Source: Advenella incenata (lineage in GTDB: Bacteria > Pseudomonadota > Gammaproteobacteria > Burkholderiales > Burkholderiaceae_B). From it: DNA of 64,000 nt. The position numbers and the translations under genes are program-made. The notes beneath the pieces are model-generated. The model saw only the letters and a list, made by a program, of their open reading frames with translations, made no database searches and was not told where the DNA came from. The stretch covers positions 310,001 to 374,000 of the forward strand of contig NZ_SHKO01000002.1 of the NCBI RefSeq assembly GCF_004217095.1, written 5' to 3'. Every line of letters starts with the position of its first letter. Position 1 is the stretch's first letter. Shown piece by piece: positions 17,032 through 25,933 of this stretch.

Positions 17032-17055
17032 CATGACAATCAAATTATTGTCATG
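17032..17055. promoter_or_regulatory. Perfect inverted repeat between eamA and mocR genes, candidate operator
   Basis: CATGACAAT and ATTGTCATG are nine-base perfect arms separated by CAAATT. The repeat lies between the divergent starts and directly after a TATAAT hexamer (17026-17031) that could be a -10 element. It overlaps a potential ATG at 17033, which argues that the regulator really starts at 17069. Confidence 0.7.
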
Positions 17056-17068
17056 GATACATCTTCCT

Positions 17069-18400
17069 ATGGCCCGCCTGCGATACAAAACAGTAGTCGA
17101 TCGGTTTGCGCAGCAAATTCAGGCAGGCCAGTTAGCGCCCGGAACCCGGCTGCCGACCCACCGGCAACTGGCTGCGCGCGAAGGCATGTCTCTGGTAACC
17201 GCAACCCGCGTCTACGCAGAGCTGCAAGCCATGGGGCTGGTCAGCGGCGAAACCGGGCGCGGCACCTATGTGCGTGCCATCACCCTCACGCCGGGTCAGG
17301 GAACGGATCAGCACGTGGTTGCTGCCGACATGATAGATCTCAATTTCAATTACCCTTCGCTGCCACAGCAGGCTGAACTGCTGCGCAACGCGCTCAGGCA
17401 GTTGTCCACTTCGGGCGACCTGGCTTCGCTGTTGCGCTATCAGCCCTATGGTGGAAGAGCACACGACCGGGCCGTGATGGCGCAGTATCTGGCGCATCGC
17501 GGGCTTACCGTGGATGCCGGGCAGATTCTGATCGTGAACGGCGCGCAAGATGGCCTGGCCATCACGGTGATGGCACGCCTGAACCCAGGCGACGTGGTTG
17601 CAGTAGATGCGTTGACCTATCCCGGCTTTCGGGTACTGGCACAGATGCTGCATCTGGAACTGGTGCCCATCCCGGCAGACAATCATGGCCCCGATATTGC
17701 CGCGCTGGAAAAGCTGTGTCGTTCGCGTCGCATAAAGGCGATCTATACCATGCCCACCATGAACAACCCGCTGGGCTGGGTCATGAGCGAGGCCCGCAGA
17801 GAGCAACTGGTGGTGGTCGCACGCAAATACAGCCTGCTGATCATCGAAGATGCCGCCTACGCTTTTCTGGTGGACGACGCGCCTGCGCCTATTGCCCAAC
17901 TGGCGCCGGATATTACGATCTACATCACCGGGTTTTCAAAAAATGTTGCTGCTGGTTTGCGCGTGGGCCTGGTGGCGGCGCCGCTTGCGCATGTTTCATC
18001 GCTGGAACGGGCTATACGCGCCACAACCTGGAGTACGCCGGGCGTGATGACTGCCATGACAATTGAATGGATTCGCGACGGCACCGTTTTGCAGCTTGAA
18101 CGCGAAAAACGCGAAGACGCACAATACCGCCAGGTAATGGCCCGAAAAATACTGGCAGGTATAGCGTGCGTTGGCCACCCCTCATCCTATTTTCTCTGGA
18201 TCCCTCTGGCCGAAGAGGTGCGGGCTGACCAGATCGCGATGGCCCTCATGCGCGAACAGATTTCCGTTTCAACTGCAGAGCCATTTGCGACCACCGTCCA
18301 TGTGCCGCATGCAATTCGCCTGGCGCTTGGGTCGGTCACGCTGGACGTATTACAGTTGGCATTGGAGCGGGTCAGGCATTGCGTCATGTCTTATGGGTGA
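17069..18400 (+). CDS. MocR-type (GntR/aminotransferase) transcriptional regulator
   Basis: From the ATG at 17069 the product is 443 residues. Residues 1-70 are a GntR winged helix (AQQIQAGQLAPGTRLPTHRQLAAREGMSLVTATRVYAEL). A class I aminotransferase domain follows, with PLP-site features: the TMPTMNNPLG asparagine region, Asp261 in EDAAYAFL, and the Schiff-base lysine Lys291 in GFSKNVAAGLRVG. MocR proteins use PLP and an amine ligand to regulate transcription of vitamin B6, GABA, ectoine or exporter genes. Divergence from the EamA gene and the shared inverted repeat suggest local control. An upstream ATG at 17033 lies inside that repeat and is less likely. Confidence 0.92.
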   Translation: MARLRYKTVVDRFAQQIQAGQLAPGTRLPTHRQLAAREGMSLVTATRVYAELQAMGLVSGETGRGTYVRAITLTPGQGTDQHVVAADMIDLNFNYPSLPQQAELLRNALRQLSTSGDLASLLRYQPYGGRAHDRAVMAQYLAHRGLTVDAGQILIVNGAQDGLAITVMARLNPGDVVAVDALTYPGFRVLAQMLHLELVPIPADNHGPDIAALEKLCRSRRIKAIYTMPTMNNPLGWVMSEARREQLVVVARKYSLLIIEDAAYAFLVDDAPAPIAQLAPDITIYITGFSKNVAAGLRVGLVAAPLAHVSSLERAIRATTWSTPGVMTAMTIEWIRDGTVLQLEREKREDAQYRQVMARKILAGIACVGHPSSYFLWIPLAEEVRADQIAMALMREQISVSTAEPFATTVHVPHAIRLALGSVTLDVLQLALERVRHCVMSYG

Positions 18401-18631
18401 CATGGATACTTGATCGCTGCTTATGCGGTTTTTATAGAAAAAACTAGAGGGAATGGGCCCGGCCACGTGGTGATTGTCAGGTGCAGGGCATTGCCGGTTT
18501 TTGGCGGGCAACAAAGACAGCTTCCCGGCAGTACTTAAGTTTTACTTATAGAGTCAATAATTATAGGCGTAGCCGCTGGTACCAACTTCTGCAACACTGA
18601 CCAGACTTTCCCCATTTGAGTTCTGACTACC

Positions 18632-19783
18632 ATGAAGAAGTATTACCAAGCGAACGAAGCATTTGCAAGCCTGTCGGCCCCGGTCTGGCGCGCCTCCACT
18701 GTTGTTTTTGACGATGTTGAATCCTTCATACACAGAAAGGCGCGGCAACCTGACGGCTTTAGCTATGGCATCACGGGCACGCCAACCGCCCGTTTGCTGG
18801 AACAGGATATCGCGCGCCTTGAAGGTGGCCGCCACTGCGCGGTGACGCCATCCGGACAGGCCGCATTATGTCTTGCCGTGATGGCATTTGTTCAGGGTGG
18901 AGACCATTTGCTTATATCGGCAGCAAGCTATGGTGCCCTGAAAACCTATGCAGAAAAATGGCTGGCCCGCCTGGGGGTCGAGGTTGAATATTATCCGCCC
19001 GCTATTGGACATGAAATAGCGCGCTTTATCAGGCCCAATACGAAGATGATCTGTACCGAGGCGCCAGGAACGGTCACCATGGAAATGCCCGACATTCCGG
19101 CAATTGTGGCTGCAGCCAAAAAGCACGGTGTGATGACCATGATGGACAATACCTGGGCCTCGCCACTGGGCTTTCGCCCGCTGGAGCACGGCGTTGATTT
19201 ATGTGTTGAGGCCGCAACCAAGTTTTTCGGTGGCCATTCCGACTTGCTTGTTGGCGCTGTCGCTACCAATGACGCCCAGCAGTTCGCACAGTTACGTGAG
19301 ACGCAGAGCATTATGGGTCTGCAGACCAGCCCCGACGATTGTTTTCTGGTATTGCGCGGGCTGGAAACCTTCGAGATCAGATACCGCCGGCAGAGTGAGA
19401 ATGCCATGACAATTGCGACATGGCTGCAGCAACAGCCCGAAGTCAGGGATATGCTGTTTCCCTGCCTGCCCGGTGACAAGGGGCATGAAGTATGGAAGCG
19501 TGATTTCGGGCCGGGCGGCTGCCTGTTTTCATTTACGCTCAACCAGGACAATGAACAGGCGTATCGCGCATTTTTCGCTGCACTGGAGCATCTTGTACTT
19601 GGCGCCAGTTGGGGCGGCGTGCACAGTCTGATCGCATTCTATCCGGCGCAAATGCAGCGCGACAGGGTGTTTCCGAGAACGGACCAGGCCATCATCCGAT
19701 TATCGGCAGGATTGGAAGACCCGGACCTGATTATCCAGGATTTAAAAAAGGCCCTCAGCGCCTATGCCCGGGCCTGCGCATAG
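18632..19783 (+). CDS. metC: Cystathionine beta-lyase / Cys-Met metabolism PLP enzyme
   Basis: This 383-residue fold-type I PLP enzyme has SGQAAL near residues 74-79, stacking Tyr100, Asp172 in MMDNTWASPLGF and the PLP lysine Lys197 in EAATKFFGGHSDLLVGAV. The C-terminal ASWGGVHSLIAFY and RLSAGLEDPDLI segments are typical of MetC. Such enzymes cleave cystathionine or other sulfur-containing amino acids to pyruvate, ammonia and a thiol. It is followed by a polar amino acid ABC importer and a LysR regulator, so it may act on an imported sulfur compound rather than in methionine synthesis. No strong ribosome binding site is visible before the ATG. Confidence 0.88.
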   Translation: MKKYYQANEAFASLSAPVWRASTVVFDDVESFIHRKARQPDGFSYGITGTPTARLLEQDIARLEGGRHCAVTPSGQAALCLAVMAFVQGGDHLLISAASYGALKTYAEKWLARLGVEVEYYPPAIGHEIARFIRPNTKMICTEAPGTVTMEMPDIPAIVAAAKKHGVMTMMDNTWASPLGFRPLEHGVDLCVEAATKFFGGHSDLLVGAVATNDAQQFAQLRETQSIMGLQTSPDDCFLVLRGLETFEIRYRRQSENAMTIATWLQQQPEVRDMLFPCLPGDKGHEVWKRDFGPGGCLFSFTLNQDNEQAYRAFFAALEHLVLGASWGGVHSLIAFYPAQMQRDRVFPRTDQAIIRLSAGLEDPDLIIQDLKKALSAYARACA

Positions 19784-19913
19784 AAAATGCGTGGGCGGCA
19801 GGCGTCAATAGATCAATCTGCTGAAAACAAAGAAGCTCACATCCGGTATATGCCAGCAACTGCGACATCGGATGCCGATCGAACGCAACATCAAATCAAT
19901 GTGGAGACATGAT

Positions 19914-20774
19914 ATGAAAACAACGACATGGGTACGTGGATCACGGCAATTGGCAACCATCCTGGTCTTGGCCATAGGGGGAGCCAGCGCTACTGCGCCC
20001 GCACATGCAGAGCAAACAGATTTGCTGGAAAGAATCAAAAGCACAGGCGTCATACGCATTGCCAATACTCAGGCCAGCCCACCCTGGAGCATGCTCGACG
20101 AAAAAAATCAGCTGACCGGGTACGATGTTGCCATTGCCAAGGAGATGGCACAACGCATGGGAACGCCCAAAATAAAATTTGTTGGCGATACCTACAAGAA
20201 TTTTGTAGAAGGGTTGAAGACCGATAAATACGATCTGGTCATGAACGATATGACGCCCACCGAGATGCGTCGCAAACAGGTTGATTTTTCCATCCCTTAT
20301 GGGGTCGAAGTGTTTCGCATTTTCGTTCGTAACGACAATACTGATATTACAGACAAGGCAACGCTTGCCGGCAAAAAGGTCGGGGTTTCGACCGGATCAT
20401 CCAACGAAAGCTGGGCCCGTGAGAATCTGACCGATTCGGATATAAGAGGCTACGATAATGGCGCGCTGATCTTCAATGATATCGCCAATGGCAGGATTGA
20501 TGCCGTCATCATTTCGCATTTCGGTGGTATGAAGTACGCGCATGCCAAAGGGATTCCGGTCAAGGAGGTTGGCGAACCCCTGACATACCAACTGGCCGCT
20601 GCGGCGCTGCCAAAAGGACAGGATGGCTTGCGTGAAGCCGTCAACAGTGCATTGGACAGCATGCTCAAGGACGGCACCGTCGAACGCATAAGCAACGAGT
20701 TTGTCGGCAAGGACTACCACATGCTGGGCTCAATAGCGGCGGCCAAAGAAGAAATTGCAGCAAAGGGGAAATAA
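19914..20774 (+). CDS. Polar amino acid ABC transporter, periplasmic substrate-binding protein
   Basis: The ATG at 19914 gives 286 residues, beginning with a Sec signal peptide that ends near AHA-EQ (about residue 32). The family 3 binding-protein fold follows: TGVIRIANTQASPPWSMLDEKNQLTGYDVAIAKEMAQRMG, then YDLVMNDMTPTEMRRKQVDFSIPY and ATLAGKKVGVSTGSSNESW. It captures a polar amino acid in the periplasm and delivers it to the permease encoded two bases downstream. An upstream in-frame start at 19872 would place extra residues before the signal peptide. The ligand is unknown; an adjacent MetC-like lyase hints at a sulfur amino acid. Confidence 0.92.
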   Translation: MKTTTWVRGSRQLATILVLAIGGASATAPAHAEQTDLLERIKSTGVIRIANTQASPPWSMLDEKNQLTGYDVAIAKEMAQRMGTPKIKFVGDTYKNFVEGLKTDKYDLVMNDMTPTEMRRKQVDFSIPYGVEVFRIFVRNDNTDITDKATLAGKKVGVSTGSSNESWARENLTDSDIRGYDNGALIFNDIANGRIDAVIISHFGGMKYAHAKGIPVKEVGEPLTYQLAAAALPKGQDGLREAVNSALDSMLKDGTVERISNEFVGKDYHMLGSIAAAKEEIAAKGK

Positions 20775-20776
20775 CC

Positions 20777-21427
20777 ATGCTAGAGCTGTTCATGCGAGCC
20801 TTGCCGCTCCTGCAAAACGCACTGCTTTTGACATTGTTGCTATCGGCCAGCTCTTTCATCCTGGGTTGCATACTCGGTCTGTTTATTGCGCTGGCACGGA
20901 TCTCGTCATTCAGAGTACTGCGCTATGCGGCATTCGTTTATGTGTCCATTTTTCGCGGGACGCCGTTATTGGTGCAACTGCTGCTCATCTATTTTGGTCT
21001 GCCGCGCATAGGTATTGTTCTTGAACCTGTGCCCTCCGCCATTATTGCCCTGACGCTGTTTTCCGCTTCCTATCTGAGTGAAAACTTTCGCTCCGGTATC
21101 AATGCCGTGGACAAGGGGCAGTGGGAGGCAGGGCTGTCCATGGGATTGAGTTATCGCAAGCTGATGCAGCGGATTATCTTGCCGCAAGGCCTGGTTATTG
21201 CCATTCCCACGGTAGGCAGTCGCCTGATCGCGCTGGTCAAGGACACTTCGCTTGCATCTACGGTCACGGTGGTGGAGTTGACCAGGGTGGCTGACCAGGT
21301 AGGCGCGGCTACGTTCCGCTACATGGAGATGTTTTTGATGGTTGGCGCCATTTACTGGATCATCAACCAAATATTGACAATCCTTCAGACTTATCTGGAG
21401 CAACGGTGTGCGAGGCATATTCGATGA
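20777..21427 (+). CDS. Polar amino acid ABC transporter permease
   Basis: This 216-residue membrane protein has about five hydrophobic segments. It carries the His/Glu/Gln/Arg/opine permease signature, seen as SIFRGTPLLVQLLLIYFGLP and then YLSENFRSGINAVDKGQWEAGLSMGLSYRKLMQRIILPQGLVIAIP. The latter is the EAA loop that contacts the ATPase. Only one permease gene is present, so it probably forms a homodimer. It begins two bases after the binding-protein stop, and its own stop overlaps the ATPase start, giving tight coupling. Confidence 0.93.
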   Translation: MLELFMRALPLLQNALLLTLLLSASSFILGCILGLFIALARISSFRVLRYAAFVYVSIFRGTPLLVQLLLIYFGLPRIGIVLEPVPSAIIALTLFSASYLSENFRSGINAVDKGQWEAGLSMGLSYRKLMQRIILPQGLVIAIPTVGSRLIALVKDTSLASTVTVVELTRVADQVGAATFRYMEMFLMVGAIYWIINQILTILQTYLEQRCARHIR

Positions 21428-22194
21428 CATCAGAACTTACAAACGCAGTACGGGCACGCGCCATTTGCAAAAGTTACGCGGGGACGCGAGTTTTGCATAG
21501 TGTTGATCTGGACGTCGATAAGGGAGAGGTGGTCGTTATCATGGGGCCCTCGGGTTCAGGCAAGACCACGTTGTTGCGATCCCTGAACTTTCTGGAGCAA
21601 CCGGACAGTGGCATGGTCCAGATCGCTGGGATTCGCGTAACAGTGGAGCCCAAACAGCACTATACAGGCAGGCAAAAGCATGAGATCCAGCAGATACGCA
21701 GAAAATCGGCCATGGTCTTTCAGTCTTTCAATCTGTTCCCACACATGACGGCAATTGCAAACGTCATCGAGGGCCTGATCAGTGTTCAGGGCATGGCCAA
21801 AGCGCCGGCAACGGCCAAAGGCATGCAACTGCTCGAGCGCGTCGGTCTGGCGCAAAAGGCAAATGAATATCCGGCCCATTTGTCGGGCGGGCAAAAGCAG
21901 CGGGTTGCCATTGCCAGGGGGTTGGCGATGGATCCCGAGGTTATCCTGTTTGATGAGCCGACTTCTGCGCTTGATCCCGAATTGCGTGACGACGTGCTTC
22001 AGGTCATGCGGGCATTGGCCCATGATGGCATGACCATGATTGTTGTCACCCATGAGGTCAGGTTTGCCAAAAGTGTCGCAAACCGTATAATCTTCATGGA
22101 GCAGGGTTCCATACTGGAAAACTGCCCGGCCAAACGCTTTTTCAGCGATCTGGGCAATTCGCGCATTACCCAGTTTCTTGGACAGGTGGACTAG
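21424..22194 (+). CDS. Polar amino acid ABC transporter ATP-binding protein
   Basis: The ATG at 21424 overlaps the permease stop (ATGA) and gives 256 residues; a GTG 18 bases earlier is also in frame. Walker A GPSGSGKTT is at residues 41-49, the Q-loop lies in MVFQSFNLFPHMT, the signature is LSGGQKQR and Walker B is VILFDEPTSALDP, with the switch histidine in VVTHE. It is a GlnQ/HisP-class ATPase that powers the importer. It is the third gene of a compact binding protein-permease-ATPase operon. Confidence 0.95.
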   Translation: MTSELTNAVRARAICKSYAGTRVLHSVDLDVDKGEVVVIMGPSGSGKTTLLRSLNFLEQPDSGMVQIAGIRVTVEPKQHYTGRQKHEIQQIRRKSAMVFQSFNLFPHMTAIANVIEGLISVQGMAKAPATAKGMQLLERVGLAQKANEYPAHLSGGQKQRVAIARGLAMDPEVILFDEPTSALDPELRDDVLQVMRALAHDGMTMIVVTHEVRFAKSVANRIIFMEQGSILENCPAKRFFSDLGNSRITQFLGQVD

Positions 22195-22305
22195 CCTGAC
22201 CATTAGCAATTCGTAGTGGGGCGGCTGGCCTAGCCTGTTTGAGCTGGCCGCTCACGTCTGTGTGCATACTGCCGGCAGCGATCATTTTCCTTCCAGGAGC
22301 TGCGT

Positions 22306-23253
22306 ATGAACGCCCGGGACATCGAAATTTTCCGCTCGGTCATGGTGTCCGGGACGGCCAGCAAGACCGCTGCTTTGCTGGGCATTTCGCAATCGGCAGT
22401 CAGCCAATCACTGCGTAAGCTGGAAACCTCTGCAGATCTGTGCTTGTTCGAACGAATCCGCGGACGCCTGGTGCCCACCCGCGAAGCCCAAATACTGCTC
22501 AATGACATAGAGCGGCATTTTATCGGAATGCAGGCAATAGAACATCGCGTTCGCAGCCTGAAGTCCGGTGGCGCCGACCGGCTGATCGCTGCCGTGTACC
22601 CTGCACTGGGCTTTAGCTTTCTGCCGCACGTTGTCGCGTCCTTTCGTCATCGCTTTCCCGAGACTTTTATCTCATTGCAAATCATGAGTTCCAAAGATGT
22701 GCATGCGCATGTGACTTCAGGGCAGGCCGATTTTGGTTTAATGGCAGATGAAATGTCGCTGGCCGGCCTGGAGCACTCGCTGTTCTACAGAACCCAATCC
22801 GTGGTCGTCATGCGCAAAGACCATCCGCTGAACAATAAGCAGGTCATTGCGCTTACCGATCTTCAGGATATGGATTTCATCGCACTCAACGCCGAAGACA
22901 GTAGTCGCATTCGCCTGGATGCCCTGCTACAGAACGCCAACGTGGTGCCCAGGCGTATTATTGAAACGCCTTATTCGCAAACCGTATGTGAACTGGCCAG
23001 GCAAGGGGTGGGCATCGGCGTTGCCAATCCGGTCACCGCGATAGGCTATGCCGACAGCGGGTTGGTCATCAAACGAGCCGCATTCGATGTTGAGTTTCGC
23101 GCGATCCTGCTGTTTCGTACAGATAAACTATTTTCGGAAAGTTCCAAGCAGTTTCTTAAATTCATGCGTATTCAAATGAGTGAAGTGCAAACACAGATAG
23201 ATGATCTGCTGGGTGCCTTACCGGCTAAATCCTCAGGCCGAAAATCACAGTAA
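22306..23253 (+). CDS. LysR family transcriptional regulator
   Basis: The 315-residue product has the N-terminal LysR winged helix (DIEIFRSVMVSGTASKTAALLGISQSAVSQSLRKLETSADLCLFER). A two-lobed effector-binding domain follows, starting near RLIAAVYPALGFSFLPHVVASFRHRFPE. It lies 111 bases downstream of the amino acid transporter genes in the same direction. The co-effector is probably the transported compound or a product of the MetC-like enzyme; this is inference. LysR regulators usually act from a divergent position, so control of the upstream operon would have to be at a distance or through readthrough. Confidence 0.92.
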   Translation: MNARDIEIFRSVMVSGTASKTAALLGISQSAVSQSLRKLETSADLCLFERIRGRLVPTREAQILLNDIERHFIGMQAIEHRVRSLKSGGADRLIAAVYPALGFSFLPHVVASFRHRFPETFISLQIMSSKDVHAHVTSGQADFGLMADEMSLAGLEHSLFYRTQSVVVMRKDHPLNNKQVIALTDLQDMDFIALNAEDSSRIRLDALLQNANVVPRRIIETPYSQTVCELARQGVGIGVANPVTAIGYADSGLVIKRAAFDVEFRAILLFRTDKLFSESSKQFLKFMRIQMSEVQTQIDDLLGALPAKSSGRKSQ

Positions 23254-23270
23254 AGGCAATACACATATGT

Positions 23271-23303
23271 GGTGAGCGCAGCAGCATCCCAGCTGCGCTC
23301 ACC
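23271..23303. terminator. Strong bidirectional hairpin between convergent genes
   Basis: GGTGAGCGCAGC (23271-23282) and GCTGCGCTCACC (23292-23303) form a perfect 12-base stem with a nine-base loop. It lies between the rightward LysR gene and the leftward ThDP-enzyme gene. No U-run flanks it on either strand, so it may work with Rho or mainly protect 3' ends. Confidence 0.6.
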
Positions 23304-23313
23304 GGGCTCTGGA

Positions 23314-24861
23314 TCAGATAACCGCTTCAATCAGAAACGGCCCCTTGCGCGCCATGGCGCTGCGCAGCACATCGGATAAGGCTGCCGTCGTGGTCACCCG
23401 GGCAGCTTCAACGCCGGCCGCGTTGGCCATGTGCACCCAATCAAATGCGGGATTGTCCAGATCCAGCATGCGATGAGCATTGCGGCCGGGCGCGCCGGCG
23501 CCAACCTGTTTGAATTCATTATGCAATATCGCATAACTGCGATTTGCAAAAATAACAGTGACCACATCCAGTTGTTCGCGGGCCTGTGTCCACAGGGCCT
23601 GCAGGGTATACATGCCACTGCCGTCAGCCTGCATCAGCACGACTTTGCGATCCGGGCAGGCAACAGCTGCGCCGGTGGCCATAGGAATTCCGATCCCGAT
23701 GGCACCGCCTGTGATCTGCAGAAAATCGTGTGGCGCCGAGCCAAAGGTTGATTTGAACGAATCTCTTCCCGAGGTAACAGACTCATCGCAAATAATCGCG
23801 TTCTCGGGCAGCAGGCTGCCAATCGCCTGAATCACGGCAGCCGCGTCCAGCGTCCCGGTCGGCAGGCCGATATCGATTCGCTCTGCCAGCAGGCTGATGG
23901 GCGTGTTGGTTGCGCCTACGGCATCAGCCAGGGCTTCCAGAGCGTCGGGCAGATCATCGTCCGGCTGCGTCAGTTCAATACGTTTGCAATTTTCCGGAAC
24001 CAGTTCGCCAGGCTTGCCCGGGTATGCAAAAAAGGCAACGGGCGTTTTCGCGCCCACCAGAATCAACTGTTCGGTATCTTGTAGCGCTTTGAGAGCAAGA
24101 TCAACGCTGAACGGCACACGTTCTATCTTCACACGCCCTGCGCCCCGCTCAATACGACCGTTGGACTGCTGCGCCATCAGCCGCGCGCCGGTACGCTCGG
24201 CAATCCGGGCCGCGGTCTCCAGCGCTTTGCTGCGCAGTGCTTTGCCAGACAGCAGGATCACTGTATTACGACCGTTATTGAGCGCTTCGGTTGCTGCTTG
24301 CAGGGCCTGGGGACTAACTTGAGTGCGCTTGGCCGGTGTCGCCTTTTGTATGGGCGTCGATGTTTCCGTCCATGCGGCATCGGCCGGTAGAATCAGCGTG
24401 GTAACTGCACCATAGCCGCTGTTTGCCGCACTGATGGCCGCCGCAGCTGCGCCCGATACATCGTCGGCCGACGCAATACGCCTTACCCAATCGGACATCG
24501 GTGTGGCCAGGCTTTCAATATCACTGGTCAGCGGTGCGTCATATTGCAAATGATAACTGGCGTGATCGCCCACGACATTGATCATGGGGGTATGGGCGCG
24601 CCTGGCATTGTGCATGTTGGCCAGGCCGTTGGCCATGCCCGGCCCGCAATGCAGCAGCGTCGCTGCTGGCTTGTCAGCCATCCGTGCATAACCGTCGGCG
24701 GCGCCTGTCACCACGCCTTCGAACACACCCAGTACGCAGCGCATCTGCGGTTTGCGATCCAGCGCTGCTACAAAATGCATTTCCGAGGTGCCGGGGTTGG
24801 CAAAACATACATCAATATCGTTTTCCAGCAAGGTATCGCAAAGACTGTCTGCTCCGTTCAT
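23314..24861 (-). CDS. Thiamine diphosphate-dependent enzyme (acetolactate synthase/benzoylformate decarboxylase-like)
   Basis: I choose the ATG at 24861 (515 residues), with AAAAAGG upstream; the frame continues to a TTG at 24882. The N-terminal pyrimidine-binding domain carries the catalytic-glutamate region VFEGVVTGAADGYARM and the following CGPGMANGLANMHNARRAHTPM. The C-terminal ThDP domain holds GGAIGIGIPMATGAAVACPDRKVVLMQADGSGMYTLQALWT, with the GDG-like metal motif as ADG, and FANRSYAILHNE. Members decarboxylate 2-oxo acids or form acetohydroxy acids. Length is nearer to decarboxylase-like homologs than to true IlvB (about 570). It is last in a leftward group with a Bug receptor and 5-oxoprolinase, so it may act on a downstream 2-oxo acid. 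Confidence 0.85.
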   Translation of the reverse strand: MNGADSLCDTLLENDIDVCFANPGTSEMHFVAALDRKPQMRCVLGVFEGVVTGAADGYARMADKPAATLLHCGPGMANGLANMHNARRAHTPMINVVGDHASYHLQYDAPLTSDIESLATPMSDWVRRIASADDVSGAAAAAISAANSGYGAVTTLILPADAAWTETSTPIQKATPAKRTQVSPQALQAATEALNNGRNTVILLSGKALRSKALETAARIAERTGARLMAQQSNGRIERGAGRVKIERVPFSVDLALKALQDTEQLILVGAKTPVAFFAYPGKPGELVPENCKRIELTQPDDDLPDALEALADAVGATNTPISLLAERIDIGLPTGTLDAAAVIQAIGSLLPENAIICDESVTSGRDSFKSTFGSAPHDFLQITGGAIGIGIPMATGAAVACPDRKVVLMQADGSGMYTLQALWTQAREQLDVVTVIFANRSYAILHNEFKQVGAGAPGRNAHRMLDLDNPAFDWVHMANAAGVEAARVTTTAALSDVLRSAMARKGPFLIEAVI

Positions 24862-24934
24862 GAATCTATAAACCTTTTTCAACTATGTTCCGCGCACGGA
24901 ACGGGTTAACAATAAAATTATTTGGACTGGATAT

Positions 24935-25933
24935 TTATTTAGATTGAATATGCTTGTCGTTGATCAGCTTGCTCCAGCGCTCGCGTTCCTTCTTCTCGAA
25001 GGCAACCAGATCGTTACCGAAAAGCGTACCCGGCCGTGTGCTGGTCTGTTGCAGCTTTTGCTTCAGATCGTCTGAAGCCAGCACTTTTTTTGCCGCCGCC
25101 GTCAGTGTTTCCATTGCTCCGGGCGGCGTGCCGGCAGGCGCGTAAAGGGCAAACCACGCGCTTACGTCAAACCCAGGAAGACCAGATTCGGCCACTGTTG
25201 GAATATCCGGCACCGATGGATCTCGCTGTGCGCCGGTCACCGCAATGCCCCGCACATTTTTACCATCTTTTACCTGCGAAAGTGTGCTGGGAAGATTGTC
25301 CATAAGTATATCCACTTGCCCACCGATGAGCGCCGGCATGGAGCCTGAAACGCCCTTGAAAGGCACGTGAAGCATACTGATGCCAGCGGCATCCTCAAGA
25401 TACGCGCCAGTCAGATGTACGGAAGAACCCACGCCAGGCGATGCATAACTCAGCGGCTTGTCCTTGGCTGCTTTGGCCTTGGCGATCAGGTCCTTCAGCG
25501 ATTTAATATCTGATTTGGCATTCACAGCAATCACATTGGGCGTGGTTCCCGCCAGTGCGATGGGTAGAAAATCCTTTTGCGGATCAAAAGGCATATCCTT
25601 GTAAAGAAACTGATTGATGGTTTGCGTGCCCACGGTTCCCAAACCTATCGTATAGCCATCAGCCTTCGCACGTGCCAGCGCACCCATGCCTACATTGCCG
25701 CCGGCGCCGGCCCGGTTCTCAACCACAATGGTCTGGCCCAGCTCCTTTTCCAGTGCCTGGGCAACATGCCGGGCGATCAGATCGGTCGTGCCGGCAGGCG
25801 GGAAGGGCACAATCAGGGTAACAGGGCGTTCGGGATAACCGGCTGCGTGCGCTGCGCTGGCGACACAGCAGGCAGCAAGGGTCGCCAGCGCCAGGGACCG
25901 GATCGGTGTGACCGTATGGGAAGTGGATGTCAT
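24935..25933 (-). CDS. Bug/TctC family periplasmic solute-binding protein
   Basis: This 332-residue protein has a signal peptide ending near SAAHA (about residue 30) and the Bug N-terminus YPERPVTLIVPFPPAGTTDLIARHVAQAL. It then shows IVVENRAGAGGNVGMGALARAKADGYTI, VKDGKNVRGIAVTGAQRDPSVPDIPTVAE and the ALYAPAGTPPGAMETL loop. The ATG has a nearby AGGAGACATG context. It lies between the 5-oxoprolinase-like gene and the ThDP enzyme, all leftward, suggesting it binds the substrate of that pathway. It is distinct from the Bug protein at 10494-11474, with which it shares only the family pattern. Confidence 0.93.
   Translation of the reverse strand: MTSTSHTVTPIRSLALATLAACCVASAAHAAGYPERPVTLIVPFPPAGTTDLIARHVAQALEKELGQTIVVENRAGAGGNVGMGALARAKADGYTIGLGTVGTQTINQFLYKDMPFDPQKDFLPIALAGTTPNVIAVNAKSDIKSLKDLIAKAKAAKDKPLSYASPGVGSSVHLTGAYLEDAAGISMLHVPFKGVSGSMPALIGGQVDILMDNLPSTLSQVKDGKNVRGIAVTGAQRDPSVPDIPTVAESGLPGFDVSAWFALYAPAGTPPGAMETLTAAAKKVLASDDLKQKLQQTSTRPGTLFGNDLVAFEKKERERWSKLINDKHIQSK

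Noticed and set aside
18401-18631. Possible riboswitch or attenuator upstream of the MetC-like gene (a GC-rich hairpin around 18490-18520)
   Set aside because: Pairing is imperfect and I could not match it to a SAM, SAH or T-box architecture.
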